The notes beneath the pieces are model-generated. The model did not search any database and was not told where the DNA came from. It saw only the letters and a list, made by a program, of their open reading frames with translations. A stretch of DNA of 64,000 nt. Origin: Prevotellaceae bacterium UBA6974 (GTDB lineage Bacteria > Bacteroidota > Bacteroidia > Bacteroidales > Bacteroidaceae). Position 1 is the stretch's first letter, and every line of letters begins with the position of its first letter. The position numbers were made by a program, and so were the translations under genes. Of the stretch, positions 46,618 through 55,545 are shown in pieces. The stretch spans positions 1-64,000 of the forward strand of contig DJYQ01000033.1 of assembly GCA_002450165.1 (NCBI GenBank), written 5' to 3'.

Positions 46618-48143
46618 ATACGACAGACAGATTTATTTATCAGATTTCTTACCAACGCTCTCTCACTCTCTTCGGTCGCAAGCAGCCAATACCCAAGAAT
46701 AAAACCTATAAACGAAAGGCTTACAGTTAAAAGCAGCCTTACATATGATTCTTCCATGAGCATAACAGATAGTATGCCCATTACAGTACTTGTTACTGTG
46801 ACTATGATTATTGGAGAAAAAAGCGAACGGAAAAATGTTCTATATTCCATACCGCAATTACGATGCATAAAAAATAATAATATACAAGCACCCAAAATGC
46901 CATTCCACGCAATACTCGTCACAAATAACATAACTGGCGATGCTCCAAGTGCAAAGAACACGATCAGCAATAATAGATAAATCATAAAGAAAATGCTTCG
47001 GACTTTGCTGAAAAGAGAAATATGTCCCTCTGCATCTAGTGATGTTCCATATGCAATCGTGACCTGTTCAATCAACGATACTACTATTGTCAACTGTGAG
47101 AATATAACAGTCCATTCTGGAACTTCATCAAGCCAAATGCTCAGTATTATATGCATCTCCAAGATAAATGGAATGGCAAAAACAGCAAAAATAAGATAGG
47201 AATATTTACATGCCATATTCGAACGGTAAATCATTGCTATCCGCTGTCCACTACCCTCAGACTTTGTGATAACTGGAACGACCGCCTTTATCATATTCGT
47301 TGAAAAAGTCATCAACTGCCCGTTCAACTGATTTGCTATACCATATGCAGCATTCAATATAGTCCCGAAAAAGTGATTAAGGACAATACCCGTACCATAG
47401 GCGCTTACCATTCTTGACGTGTTTGCCATCAAATTCCATGAGGCAAACGACAACATCTCCTTCATTGCTTTCCCATCCCAGTACTGCCTCGGCTTGAACA
47501 CACATTCGCTGTACCTGCTTTTACAAAAGCCGCGTGTAACCAGATATGTCACGAATGGGATACATGCCATCAGAACACCATAAACAATCAACTTGTCTTT
47601 TGAGGTATATACACAGGCAAACGCCACCGATAATTTTAACAGGCTTTCCACAATCCCCAATATCGCATAGAATTTCATGTGCTCATGAGAATTGATTACA
47701 GCATCGTAGGGTACACGACAGATATTGAAAAGCACTCCTGTCACAAAACTACCATATACCACATAAGCCGCGTGCATGCGTTCAGGAGGAATATTCAAGA
47801 CCCCATTGAAGAATACGAAAGCAGCAATGAATAGTACCAGAACCATCATAGCAGCTATGCCGATATGAAGGACATTACATACGTTAAAAATGGTGATTTT
47901 CCTGCTTTGGTCAGACTGCCCTTCTGCATAGGCCATAAACCTAACTGTTGCACTCGACAACGCGCCATTGAAGAAGCCCAACATGCCAATGGCACCGGCA
48001 ACGATGGCATAAATACCAAAGTCACTTGCACCGAGTGATAACAGAATAAGACGGGTAACCCATAGAGAGATGAACATCGTAATGCCCATCTTAGCATAAA
48101 GCCATACCGTATTTTTTATGATTTTATTGGTTACTTGACTCAT
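46596..48143 (-). CDS. Wzx-type polysaccharide flippase
   Basis: 515 residues with about 12-14 membrane helices and the polysaccharide-transport family start (NKIIKNTVWLYAKMGITMF). It flips the lipid-linked repeat unit to the periplasm for polymerisation by the Wzy-like protein at 54169. Family and role are clear from topology and position, while sequence similarity within Wzx is always low. Confidence 0.88.
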   Translation of the reverse strand: MSQVTNKIIKNTVWLYAKMGITMFISLWVTRLILLSLGASDFGIYAIVAGAIGMLGFFNGALSSATVRFMAYAEGQSDQSRKITIFNVCNVLHIGIAAMMVLVLFIAAFVFFNGVLNIPPERMHAAYVVYGSFVTGVLFNICRVPYDAVINSHEHMKFYAILGIVESLLKLSVAFACVYTSKDKLIVYGVLMACIPFVTYLVTRGFCKSRYSECVFKPRQYWDGKAMKEMLSFASWNLMANTSRMVSAYGTGIVLNHFFGTILNAAYGIANQLNGQLMTFSTNMIKAVVPVITKSEGSGQRIAMIYRSNMACKYSYLIFAVFAIPFILEMHIILSIWLDEVPEWTVIFSQLTIVVSLIEQVTIAYGTSLDAEGHISLFSKVRSIFFMIYLLLLIVFFALGASPVMLFVTSIAWNGILGACILLFFMHRNCGMEYRTFFRSLFSPIIIVTVTSTVMGILSVMLMEESYVRLLLTVSLSFIGFILGYWLLATEESERALVRNLINKSVCRIWRKQIT

Positions 48144-48153
48144 CTTATAGAAA

Positions 48154-49155
48154 TTAACAAGTGTACTGCGGTTTCCATTTTACATTACCCTCATCATCAC
48201 ACATGATCCAATCTTTCTTGTCTGGATAGCCATGCCAGAAATTCTCCGGGCATACCTTGATTCCCCTGTTCAACAATGCCGGTTTATATGAGAAAGAACT
48301 TTTGCTGGTAATCAAGAGGTCGGCATATACCATATGAAGAAAAGACTCTTTCACTCCCATATCCATACACCAATGCAAATTCTCATAACACTCAAACTCC
48401 TTAAAATCTTCAGGTCGACCTTGTGAGAAGAAATAAATATGAATCGGTTTACTTTGGCTTCTTTGATAATGTTCCACTGTCTGGAGTAAAACCTTCTCAT
48501 AATAGTCATTCCCCAAAATACGTATCATCAAGTTTTCATTTGTAGCATCAGTCATAATATCACCACGGCGTACGTGAATAGCGATATTGAAATTATTTGG
48601 GTCATACAGAAGATGATTCTCTTTCCTTGCTGGAGCACAGAAGAATTTAGCCTGAATCTCATCTATTACCCCGTATTGATCCCTGTAAAATTGATCCTGC
48701 TCACATAGGATAATTATTTTTTTTCCACTATATGACGATATGATATCCTTGATTAGTTTCAGCGAATTACTATCCGATTCTTTGAATAGCGGAATACGAC
48801 GTACCTTCCATCCGGCTTTCTTCAAAGCAGAAACCTGAGCTTCATTCTCCCCAAATCCAAGAAAGTAATCCCATGATAAATTTGAAAAAGGCAAATGGGC
48901 AAATTTAACACAGAACTGTTCAGCCCACCAATATCCGGCTATCCAATTAGCTATCTGATGACCTATGCCAGCCCCAGGGTTGGGACAAGCCGTCATGTAT
49001 ATATTGGACAAGTCTGGGCAATCAATCCTGCCTTTCACCAAATACCGCCAATAAGACGGATATATCCAAACACCAAATAGCTTCAAACACCAAAGATGTA
49101 CTCTGGCACAAAGCTTTGCATAAGTGAGTTTGCGTAACTTTGAAATATAATGCAT
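48154..49155 (-). CDS. Fucosyltransferase-like protein
   Basis: 333 residues from ATG 49155 (MHYISKLRKL); a start at 49179 would overlap the next gene by 17 bp. The segment IAIHVRRGDI near residue 198 is the HxRRGD motif that binds GDP-fucose in alpha-1,2 and alpha-1,6 fucosyltransferases. PGAGIGHQIANWIAGYWWA near residue 65 and SSFSYKPALLN near the end fit the same fold. The linkage made is unknown. No fucose synthesis genes are in the window, so GDP-fucose would have to come from elsewhere. Confidence 0.7.
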   Translation of the reverse strand: MHYISKLRKLTYAKLCARVHLWCLKLFGVWIYPSYWRYLVKGRIDCPDLSNIYMTACPNPGAGIGHQIANWIAGYWWAEQFCVKFAHLPFSNLSWDYFLGFGENEAQVSALKKAGWKVRRIPLFKESDSNSLKLIKDIISSYSGKKIIILCEQDQFYRDQYGVIDEIQAKFFCAPARKENHLLYDPNNFNIAIHVRRGDIMTDATNENLMIRILGNDYYEKVLLQTVEHYQRSQSKPIHIYFFSQGRPEDFKEFECYENLHWCMDMGVKESFLHMVYADLLITSKSSFSYKPALLNRGIKVCPENFWHGYPDKKDWIMCDDEGNVKWKPQYTC

Positions 49156-49162
49156 GCTGCTT

Positions 49163-49960
49163 CTATCTGTTTTGATCAATCTTTCTCCAATAACTACCCT
49201 TTAATCCGTGAAGAATCATGTTCTTCTTGATTTTAATCCTGATACGTAGAGTATTGTAGTCATTACGGTACAATCCTCGCTTTTGGAAATCAACCTTATA
49301 CTTCTGTTCATCCAGAAACTTGACTGCATCTGGCAGCCATTTTCCCTGATGAAGGCAACCAGCAGGATTATAGACAAATATAGGAGAAGCGTTCCCGTTA
49401 ATTCCTCTAATATCCAGATTTGCCTTTAATGCCCGCTTATTACCATACCATTCAGATGTCCAAGGATTTTCATGAGGCAACGCCATTTCCTTTAACATGT
49501 CCTTTTTCCAGAATGCTATTTGATAACTGAACACATGGTCAGATTTCAAATATTTATTAATATCTTTTCTGTCACTACATCCGGCGGATGGCAAGTCCTG
49601 ATATGTAAGGCATAATGACGCCAAACTGTTCTGGCAGAAATAATGATATAAATCGGATAATTGACGAGAATCTACTGGCCCCATGAACATATAGTCAATC
49701 ATAATGAACAAAATATTATCATTAGGCACTTTGTCTAAACCCGCACGGAGTGTCTCTCCAAACGCTTTATGCTTTCCAACTTTCGTACAAATAATATTCA
49801 GATCAGCATGTTTATATTCCTTATTTTCTGTCTGAAGATATATCTCTCCTTGATAGTCTGGCCAGAACCGTTGAAACATGTCGAAAAAAACATCATATAG
49901 ATCTGCATACGAGTCAGATGAAGAGACAAAGATAGAATATGGTGGGAAGTGACTGTTCAT
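49163..49960 (-). CDS. Putative glycosyltransferase of unassigned family
   Basis: 265 residues, no membrane helix. An N-terminal Rossmann-like half (SIFVSSSDSYADLYDVFF, GEIYLQTENKEY) with LFIMIDYMFM where a GT-A DxD-like motif might lie suggests a nucleotide-sugar enzyme. The second half (FSYQIAFWKKDMLKEM, NPAGCLHQGKW) recalls small acceptor-binding domains of capsule transferases. I cannot name the family. It sits between the small membrane ORF and the fucosyltransferase-like gene. Confidence 0.55.
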   Translation of the reverse strand: MNSHFPPYSIFVSSSDSYADLYDVFFDMFQRFWPDYQGEIYLQTENKEYKHADLNIICTKVGKHKAFGETLRAGLDKVPNDNILFIMIDYMFMGPVDSRQLSDLYHYFCQNSLASLCLTYQDLPSAGCSDRKDINKYLKSDHVFSYQIAFWKKDMLKEMALPHENPWTSEWYGNKRALKANLDIRGINGNASPIFVYNPAGCLHQGKWLPDAVKFLDEQKYKVDFQKRGLYRNDYNTLRIRIKIKKNMILHGLKGSYWRKIDQNR

Positions 49961-49988
49961 ATAGAAAAGATTTTATTAGTCGCTCAAC

Positions 49989-50087
49989 TTATCTAAAAGA
50001 AATTAATAAATAAACTGCTATGACAATTATGACTGGAATTACTGCCAATAAGCACCACAGGCGGAAATTAGGATGGGATGAGGTCAT
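49989..50087 (-). CDS. Candidate 32-residue single-helix membrane microprotein
   Basis: In the 138 bp gap between two glycosyltransferase genes, ATG 50087 opens a 32-codon frame. It encodes a short polar start (MTSSHPNFRLW) followed by a long hydrophobic helix rich in Val, Ile and Leu. It lies on the operon strand. No ribosome site is obvious and no homologue is known to me. Confidence 0.35.
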   Translation of the reverse strand: MTSSHPNFRLWCLLAVIPVIIVIAVYLLISFR

Positions 50088-50098
50088 ATTATTTAAGT

Positions 50099-51319
50099 TT
50101 ATGATTTAACAATCTTCGAGTAAATATCATATATCATTTGGACTTTCTTGTCCCAAGTGAAGTCCTGTGCACGATTCTTAGCACCTTGTCCAAGCGAATG
50201 GCGATAAGACTTATCTTCATACAGACGGTCAATAGCCTTAGCCAGGTCTCTTACCACCTGCGCCCTTGAACATATATCAATTTTAATTCCGCACTCATTT
50301 GTCAGCACATTGGCAAACCCTGTATGGTTCAATGCTACAACAGGCAGCCCCATTGACAAAGCCTCAAGCACTACTGTGGTGGTATCATCACACAACGATG
50401 TGATTACAAACGCATGTGAAGACCGCATAAGCCTGAGTGAAGTATCACGGGGAACCCAACCATACCAGTTTATGTGCTGTAATCCCAGACGTGCAGCAAA
50501 TCTCTTCCACTTCCCGTTTGAAGGACCGTCGCCAACCACATTTACCTCTATATGTTCTTTATTCTGGCAAAGATTTACCGCCTCAAGCAATAGATTCAAC
50601 GACTTCCTTGGCTCGTGCATGCCGCTCCAACAAAGGCGAAGTATGTCATCATCCTTTTCGTTGCTGACATTATCCGTGGGTATTGAAGTCAAACCAACCT
50701 CTGGAATAATGACTGCATCACGCTTCCAAAGTTTGGCTACTGCATTGTAACCGTCTTGAGTCGCACATATAATATAGGAAGCCCTTTGTGCCATTGTACG
50801 AACTCTTCGGTTAAACCGCATCTGCCACAAATTAATCAGATTCCTCGAAGCATAGAAGATGAAACCTTTCAATCCCATCGACGGCAAGAGTTTCCAAGGA
50901 GTCATCTGGAAGCCCCCGATTGGTCCCCACACCAAAGGTTTGTTCATTTTCCAAAGATAACCAGGTTCGCGGTAACCTATCATATTGAGTTGATGAACAA
51001 TATCAAAGTGCTCCTTTTTGTCTAATTCCAATGCCAACGACAACGCCTTCTTTTGCCATTTCTTATAAAACCAATAATAAGAAGGAGGCCATATTTTGCG
51101 TAACGTTTCATGACTTGGTTTGCTTAGATAATAGACGTGCATGTTCTCTTTCACCTGAGGATGCTCGTCAAAATACCGCTCCAAATCAGGCTGAGATTCG
51201 TATTCTGTGATTATATGCAGTTCATGAAGACGGCTAAGATTGCTAACAAAGTTCCAACCCATACCCGGCTCTGAACCCCTATATGGAGAACATACAAAAC
51301 AATTGACCAGTATCTTCAT
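50099..51319 (-). CDS. Family 4 glycosyltransferase
   Basis: 406 residues from ATG 51319, which overlaps the upstream stop as ATGA. A longer frame from 51373 is not needed. The N-terminus (MKILVNCFVCSPYRGSEPG) and the C-terminal domain (LRLCWSGMHEPRKSLNLLLEA, HAFVITSLCDDTTTVVLEAL, MGLPVVALNHTGFANVL) are typical GT4. RRVRTMAQRASYIICATQDG lies between. Sugar specificity is unknown. Confidence 0.88.
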   Translation of the reverse strand: MKILVNCFVCSPYRGSEPGMGWNFVSNLSRLHELHIITEYESQPDLERYFDEHPQVKENMHVYYLSKPSHETLRKIWPPSYYWFYKKWQKKALSLALELDKKEHFDIVHQLNMIGYREPGYLWKMNKPLVWGPIGGFQMTPWKLLPSMGLKGFIFYASRNLINLWQMRFNRRVRTMAQRASYIICATQDGYNAVAKLWKRDAVIIPEVGLTSIPTDNVSNEKDDDILRLCWSGMHEPRKSLNLLLEAVNLCQNKEHIEVNVVGDGPSNGKWKRFAARLGLQHINWYGWVPRDTSLRLMRSSHAFVITSLCDDTTTVVLEALSMGLPVVALNHTGFANVLTNECGIKIDICSRAQVVRDLAKAIDRLYEDKSYRHSLGQGAKNRAQDFTWDKKVQMIYDIYSKIVKS

Positions 51320-52227
51320 TTTCCAAAGAATCTTTTTATCTTCTTCTTCGCTCCTATCATTCGGATACGCCAAAAATCATCTTTGTCTATATCAAGTTGC
51401 TGTTTGTCAAGACATATCTCAGATGGATGCTTCAAAGGAAACTGAAGTTTACCCATCTTCAAATGAGCATAAGGATCATCACCACCTTCTGTATAGTGAG
51501 TACCACCTCCATTGATGATACCGACATTCAAACCAAGGTTCGTTTTAGGACAGATACAAAGCAATTCGTTGACGTCCGCTGCCAGATGCCATCGGTTCGC
51601 CCACGAAGAATTGGTCGATTGCTGCTTAAAAGCACGATGCCAATAATACCACATCATTAGGGTTTGGAACCATCCATAGTTTGGGAGCATCCTTAAGGGA
51701 TTGAATTGTGGCCATCCCGACATCTCCATATCCATATATTTAAACCACGACCGACGCCATGTGGCCCATCCCCAGATAAACGGCCGCCGTTCAAAGGTAT
51801 AGGTGTCTGTGACCTCGCAATGAGGACCATAGAACTGCGAGGTAATCTGCATAATGCGGTCATCATCCTTGTACATAGGCAGCAACACTTCGCACATCTT
51901 GTAGAAGTCCTGGCTTAGCACAATATCGTCCTCGCAAATGATACCCCACTCCTCTTGTTCCAAAAACCAACTGATGGCTCCGAACATTGCTTTTGCACAT
52001 CCTAAGTTTTCTTCACGAAAAAGTGTGCGTACATCGCAGGGCCAATCTATCGCATCCAAAACGGCCTGACGGGTATCAGCACATGCCTGTTCCTCGCCTT
52101 CTTTATGAGTTCTATGACCATCTGCAGCGATATACAGTTTCTCCGGTTGATAAACCCTTATACTTTCAAGAGCTTTCAGGGCCGTGTCCTTACGGTTGAA
52201 AACAGTTAGCAGAACTGGTATTTTCAT
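51316..52227 (-). CDS. GT-A nucleotide-diphospho-sugar transferase (GT2-like)
   Basis: 303 residues. The start IPVLLTVFNRKDTALKALES is the GT-A nucleotide-binding strand. ICEDDIVLSQDF near residue 97 carries the acidic DxD-type metal site. PFIWGWATWRRSW is a conserved acceptor-side block in the subfamily found in capsule and O-antigen loci, including rhamnan and hemolysin-activation-labelled proteins. The chain ends with a basic tail (KKKIKRFFGK) that may touch the membrane. Confidence 0.82.
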   Translation of the reverse strand: MKIPVLLTVFNRKDTALKALESIRVYQPEKLYIAADGHRTHKEGEEQACADTRQAVLDAIDWPCDVRTLFREENLGCAKAMFGAISWFLEQEEWGIICEDDIVLSQDFYKMCEVLLPMYKDDDRIMQITSQFYGPHCEVTDTYTFERRPFIWGWATWRRSWFKYMDMEMSGWPQFNPLRMLPNYGWFQTLMMWYYWHRAFKQQSTNSSWANRWHLAADVNELLCICPKTNLGLNVGIINGGGTHYTEGGDDPYAHLKMGKLQFPLKHPSEICLDKQQLDIDKDDFWRIRMIGAKKKIKRFFGK

Positions 52228-52251
52228 AATATATCCCGATTTTTCTATGTA

Positions 52252-53070
52252 TTACCAAAAACTAGGCATGCAGCAATGTATAATGGTTGAAAAATAACTG
52301 TAACATGCTTTAGGAAGGCCATGATGTTTCCTTTCAAAATGAAAAACCTCATGAGGCGGCATACCATTAGGTTTCCACAAAGCCTTCCATCGCTCAGCGA
52401 ATGACACAGCAGGATTACACCATTTATCCAATGACTCATGCAAATCGCACTCTCCCAGGAACTCATCAATCTGATAGATTCGAATATTGACTTTCCGTGC
52501 CCGCAGACCATAATCGAAATCGCCAAAGCGGTGAGAGAAATAGCTGTCAAGGTTACCTAAACGAATAAAAACCTGACGAGGGATAAGCACTATGTTTCCA
52601 TTGAAATAATCTACAGGCTGAAGACCATCTCCCATTACAGGGAACGAATTGTCATTCATTCGCCCGCCATATGTCTGCTTAGTATGGTCGAATGTCTGTG
52701 TTGCACCGACAATGATAGCTTTGTCATCTTTTGTTGACGAAGCTTTAAGGAGCATTTTCAACATTTGAGGATAGAGGAGGCAATCATCGTTCAACCATAG
52801 GTAGAAGTCGTAATCTTTATCTTTAGCTGCTGCAGCCCATGCTGCGTACATGCCTCTGTTCCAAAACAGCGTGCCGTCCCCTTCAATGATTTTGACGTCA
52901 GGAAATCTGTCCCCTACCGCTTCAGGCGTACCATCTGTACAACCATCGTTGGTCAAATAAGTGGTCAGTTTGCAGTTTTGGGGAAGCTCTTGAGACAGGA
53001 TCGAGTCCAAACACCTGAGTGTCTGCTCTTTCCTGTTGAATACAGTCATCAGTATTGCTACAGAAATCAT
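52252..53070 (-). CDS. Family 2 glycosyltransferase
   Basis: 272 residues from ATG 53070 (MISVAILMTVFNRKEQTL). GT-A motifs are present: SVAILMTVFNR, TYLTNDGCTDGT with the donor Asp, FYLWLNDDCLLYPQ (the DxD position reads NDD), and SHRFGDFDYGLRARK with the acceptor-base region. It starts 1 bp before the upstream gene's stop region ends. The donor is unknown. Confidence 0.88.
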   Translation of the reverse strand: MISVAILMTVFNRKEQTLRCLDSILSQELPQNCKLTTYLTNDGCTDGTPEAVGDRFPDVKIIEGDGTLFWNRGMYAAWAAAAKDKDYDFYLWLNDDCLLYPQMLKMLLKASSTKDDKAIIVGATQTFDHTKQTYGGRMNDNSFPVMGDGLQPVDYFNGNIVLIPRQVFIRLGNLDSYFSHRFGDFDYGLRARKVNIRIYQIDEFLGECDLHESLDKWCNPAVSFAERWKALWKPNGMPPHEVFHFERKHHGLPKACYSYFSTIIHCCMPSFW

Positions 53071-53071
53071 A

Positions 53072-54172
53072 CTATTGGTACATCTTAAAAATTTGTCTGG
53101 CATTATGTTCCATAAAATACTTTCTATGTACCAGAGCTTCAGCTTTTGCAGATAGTCGGTCCCTCAAATCTCCATCGTTTTTAAGTTCCATAATCTTTTC
53201 TGCCAGCACATCTATATTCTCGGGTATTAATAACGAGCATTGTTCCTCGTTATTGAAATCCCGCAAACCTGACACATTATATAAAATGCAAGGTATCCTA
53301 CATGCCATAGCCTCTATGGTTGTAATGGGAATACCCTCATAGCGACTGGTCATCAGATAAATATCCGAAGCTATCAGGAAACGGCGAACATCTTGCTGTG
53401 CTCCACAAAACATAACATAATCGTCCAGCCCAAGTTCTGCCACCAATTGCCTTTCATGTTTTTCATAGCCCCCGCTTCCGACATGCAGGTATAGGATTTG
53501 TGGACACTTTGCAACAATCTTATTAACTGCATGGATGATATCGCAATGACGTTTCATCTCGCGACATCCTGCGACAGAAACTACAACTACAGCATCATTC
53601 TTAATACCCAATTGCTTGCGAGCATTCGCCTTTTCCCCTTCTGCAGCTGGAAAAAAACGATTGCAACCATACCAGTTGTATACTAGCTTCGTATTGTTCA
53701 GGAAACGTTTTTTCTCATTTTGACAAACCGAGTCGCTAATGCTCTGAAATCTTGCCCCAAAGATATACTTGGCAGTCATACGAAGCCATATATGCCAAGG
53801 ACGACTATACCAATGTGTAGGGAAAGTACTATGGAAGGTGGATACACACCGGCATCCCGTTAGCCATGCGCAGAAGGCCCCACCCCATCGTAATGCTGAA
53901 GTGTGAACATGTACGACATCATATTTTTCACGCCTGATCAGTTTGCATAAATACCTGTAATAAATAAAACGTGATATATATCCGTTGGGATAAGGCAAAT
54001 GATACACCGTATAACCGGCCCGCTCCATTACAGGAGCAAACTCTCCGATTTGGGAAGCAGTTGCGACAACACCAAGTTCACATCCCAATGATTGAAACAG
54101 CGATGCAGCATCTGCATACATCACTTCCGCACCAGAAAATTTCAACTCATACAATAAATGTAAAACCTTCAT
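53072..54172 (-). CDS. Family 4 glycosyltransferase
   Basis: 366 residues: N-terminal domain MKVLHLLYELKFSGAEVMYADAA, HVHTSALRWGGAFCAWL; C-terminal domain VVSVAGCREMKRHCDIIHAV and the signature MTSRYEGIPITTIEAMACRIPCI. Classic GT4 with an EGIPxxxxEA motif. It overlaps the upstream polymerase gene as ATGA, so translation is probably coupled. Confidence 0.9.
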   Translation of the reverse strand: MKVLHLLYELKFSGAEVMYADAASLFQSLGCELGVVATASQIGEFAPVMERAGYTVYHLPYPNGYISRFIYYRYLCKLIRREKYDVVHVHTSALRWGGAFCAWLTGCRCVSTFHSTFPTHWYSRPWHIWLRMTAKYIFGARFQSISDSVCQNEKKRFLNNTKLVYNWYGCNRFFPAAEGEKANARKQLGIKNDAVVVVSVAGCREMKRHCDIIHAVNKIVAKCPQILYLHVGSGGYEKHERQLVAELGLDDYVMFCGAQQDVRRFLIASDIYLMTSRYEGIPITTIEAMACRIPCILYNVSGLRDFNNEEQCSLLIPENIDVLAEKIMELKNDGDLRDRLSAKAEALVHRKYFMEHNARQIFKMYQ

Positions 54173-55545
54173 CCCTTGATGCCAAATACTTTAATAACTG
54201 AATACATTTTTATCCTTTTTAGGATGTCATAAGGCGAAAAGTCCTGACCCGGTGTAAAACATGACCTGAACCATATACGGAATTCCTGATCAGACATTTT
54301 CCTGAATTGAGGCGAAAAGCAAATACCCATCATTAGGAAAAGTGCCAAGTCTGTAATTTTGAACATGGCTGCTTCTTCCATCCATGCCAATGCCCAATGA
54401 AAAGCAATGGCGCATGCAATAATCGGCACATACTTGTTTTTTGAATAAAAAAGTCCCAGACATGAAGCCTGAAAGTAAAGCAAAGAATAGGCTATGACCC
54501 CAACAATTCCCATCCAAGTAAAAATGTTCAGCATTTGAACTTCATTCATCAAACGCTCATTTCCAGTGAGTTTCTCAGCATCAGCAAAGGCGCCGCTCAA
54601 AAGCGTATTTCCCCTTCCGACGGATCGTCCAAATAACACATAGTCTTCTACGATTGCAGAAGCTATAACATCTTCGTATAGGAATGTACGTGTGTCCGCT
54701 GTTAATTCACTCTGTATTTCATAATCTATCTCACTCGGATCAGACATATTTACCGTAATTTCGGAAGGAGTATCACCCCTAAATGCATGAAAGACATTAA
54801 ATGTTCCTGTTAACCCCAATATCACCAAAACAATAGCCAGCAGATAAAAAAAGAAATGCAATACGAAATTAGCTATCTTTCTGAATGCAGCAGGTAACCA
54901 AAGGGTAGAATACATCAACAATGAACCCATCGCCTTGATAACACCAGTACGGTTTTCTATCGATACCAATGTAAGGACAAGACCGCATAAAATGATAAAC
55001 ACTGCCCATTTGTTATGAGTGGTCAATCCAATAAAAAGTATATAGAAATAAATGATAATCGGAATTTGAAGAGCTATATAATCCGGTTCGGTAACCCAGG
55101 CAAAAAAAAGGATGAAAACAGGAAACACATACCAATTCCACATTCTCAGACAACTACAAGTGGTTGTTGGATTCCCGAATGCGTACAACATGACAAACGA
55201 CAGAGCACACTGTGAGCATAACATCCATCCTTTGTACCCGAAGTAACCGTCAACCGCAAAAAGCCCCCTGAACATTCCTATCAAAACAAGTATCAATAAT
55301 ATATGTGCTGATAGATAGGAGAATTTTCTGTATAATTGCTTTTGAAACAGAATTTTCAATGAATATCCCGAAAGACAAATATGAGTACTGAGCCCCGCTG
55401 CATATGGCAATTTGATTGTTTCAATAGAACTCCAATCTATTGTATAATATATGCAATCTGCTATAAAAGCACATACAAAAAACGTCATTAAACTCTGTCT
55501 TTCAAACAAAGAACTCAATGCGGTATTTGACTGCATGATTGTCAT
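54169..55545 (-). CDS. Wzy-type O-antigen/capsule polymerase
   Basis: 458 residues with 10-12 predicted membrane helices and one large periplasmic loop (about residues 250-300, EIDYEIQSELTADTRTFLYE). This is the layout of Wzy polymerases, which join repeat units in the periplasm. No sequence motif proves it, but topology and place between the Wzc-like gene and the glycosyltransferases fit. It begins directly after the Wzc-like stop; ATG 55536 is an equal alternative start. Confidence 0.75.
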   Translation of the reverse strand: MTIMQSNTALSSLFERQSLMTFFVCAFIADCIYYTIDWSSIETIKLPYAAGLSTHICLSGYSLKILFQKQLYRKFSYLSAHILLILVLIGMFRGLFAVDGYFGYKGWMLCSQCALSFVMLYAFGNPTTTCSCLRMWNWYVFPVFILFFAWVTEPDYIALQIPIIIYFYILFIGLTTHNKWAVFIILCGLVLTLVSIENRTGVIKAMGSLLMYSTLWLPAAFRKIANFVLHFFFYLLAIVLVILGLTGTFNVFHAFRGDTPSEITVNMSDPSEIDYEIQSELTADTRTFLYEDVIASAIVEDYVLFGRSVGRGNTLLSGAFADAEKLTGNERLMNEVQMLNIFTWMGIVGVIAYSLLYFQASCLGLFYSKNKYVPIIACAIAFHWALAWMEEAAMFKITDLALFLMMGICFSPQFRKMSDQEFRIWFRSCFTPGQDFSPYDILKRIKMYSVIKVFGIKG

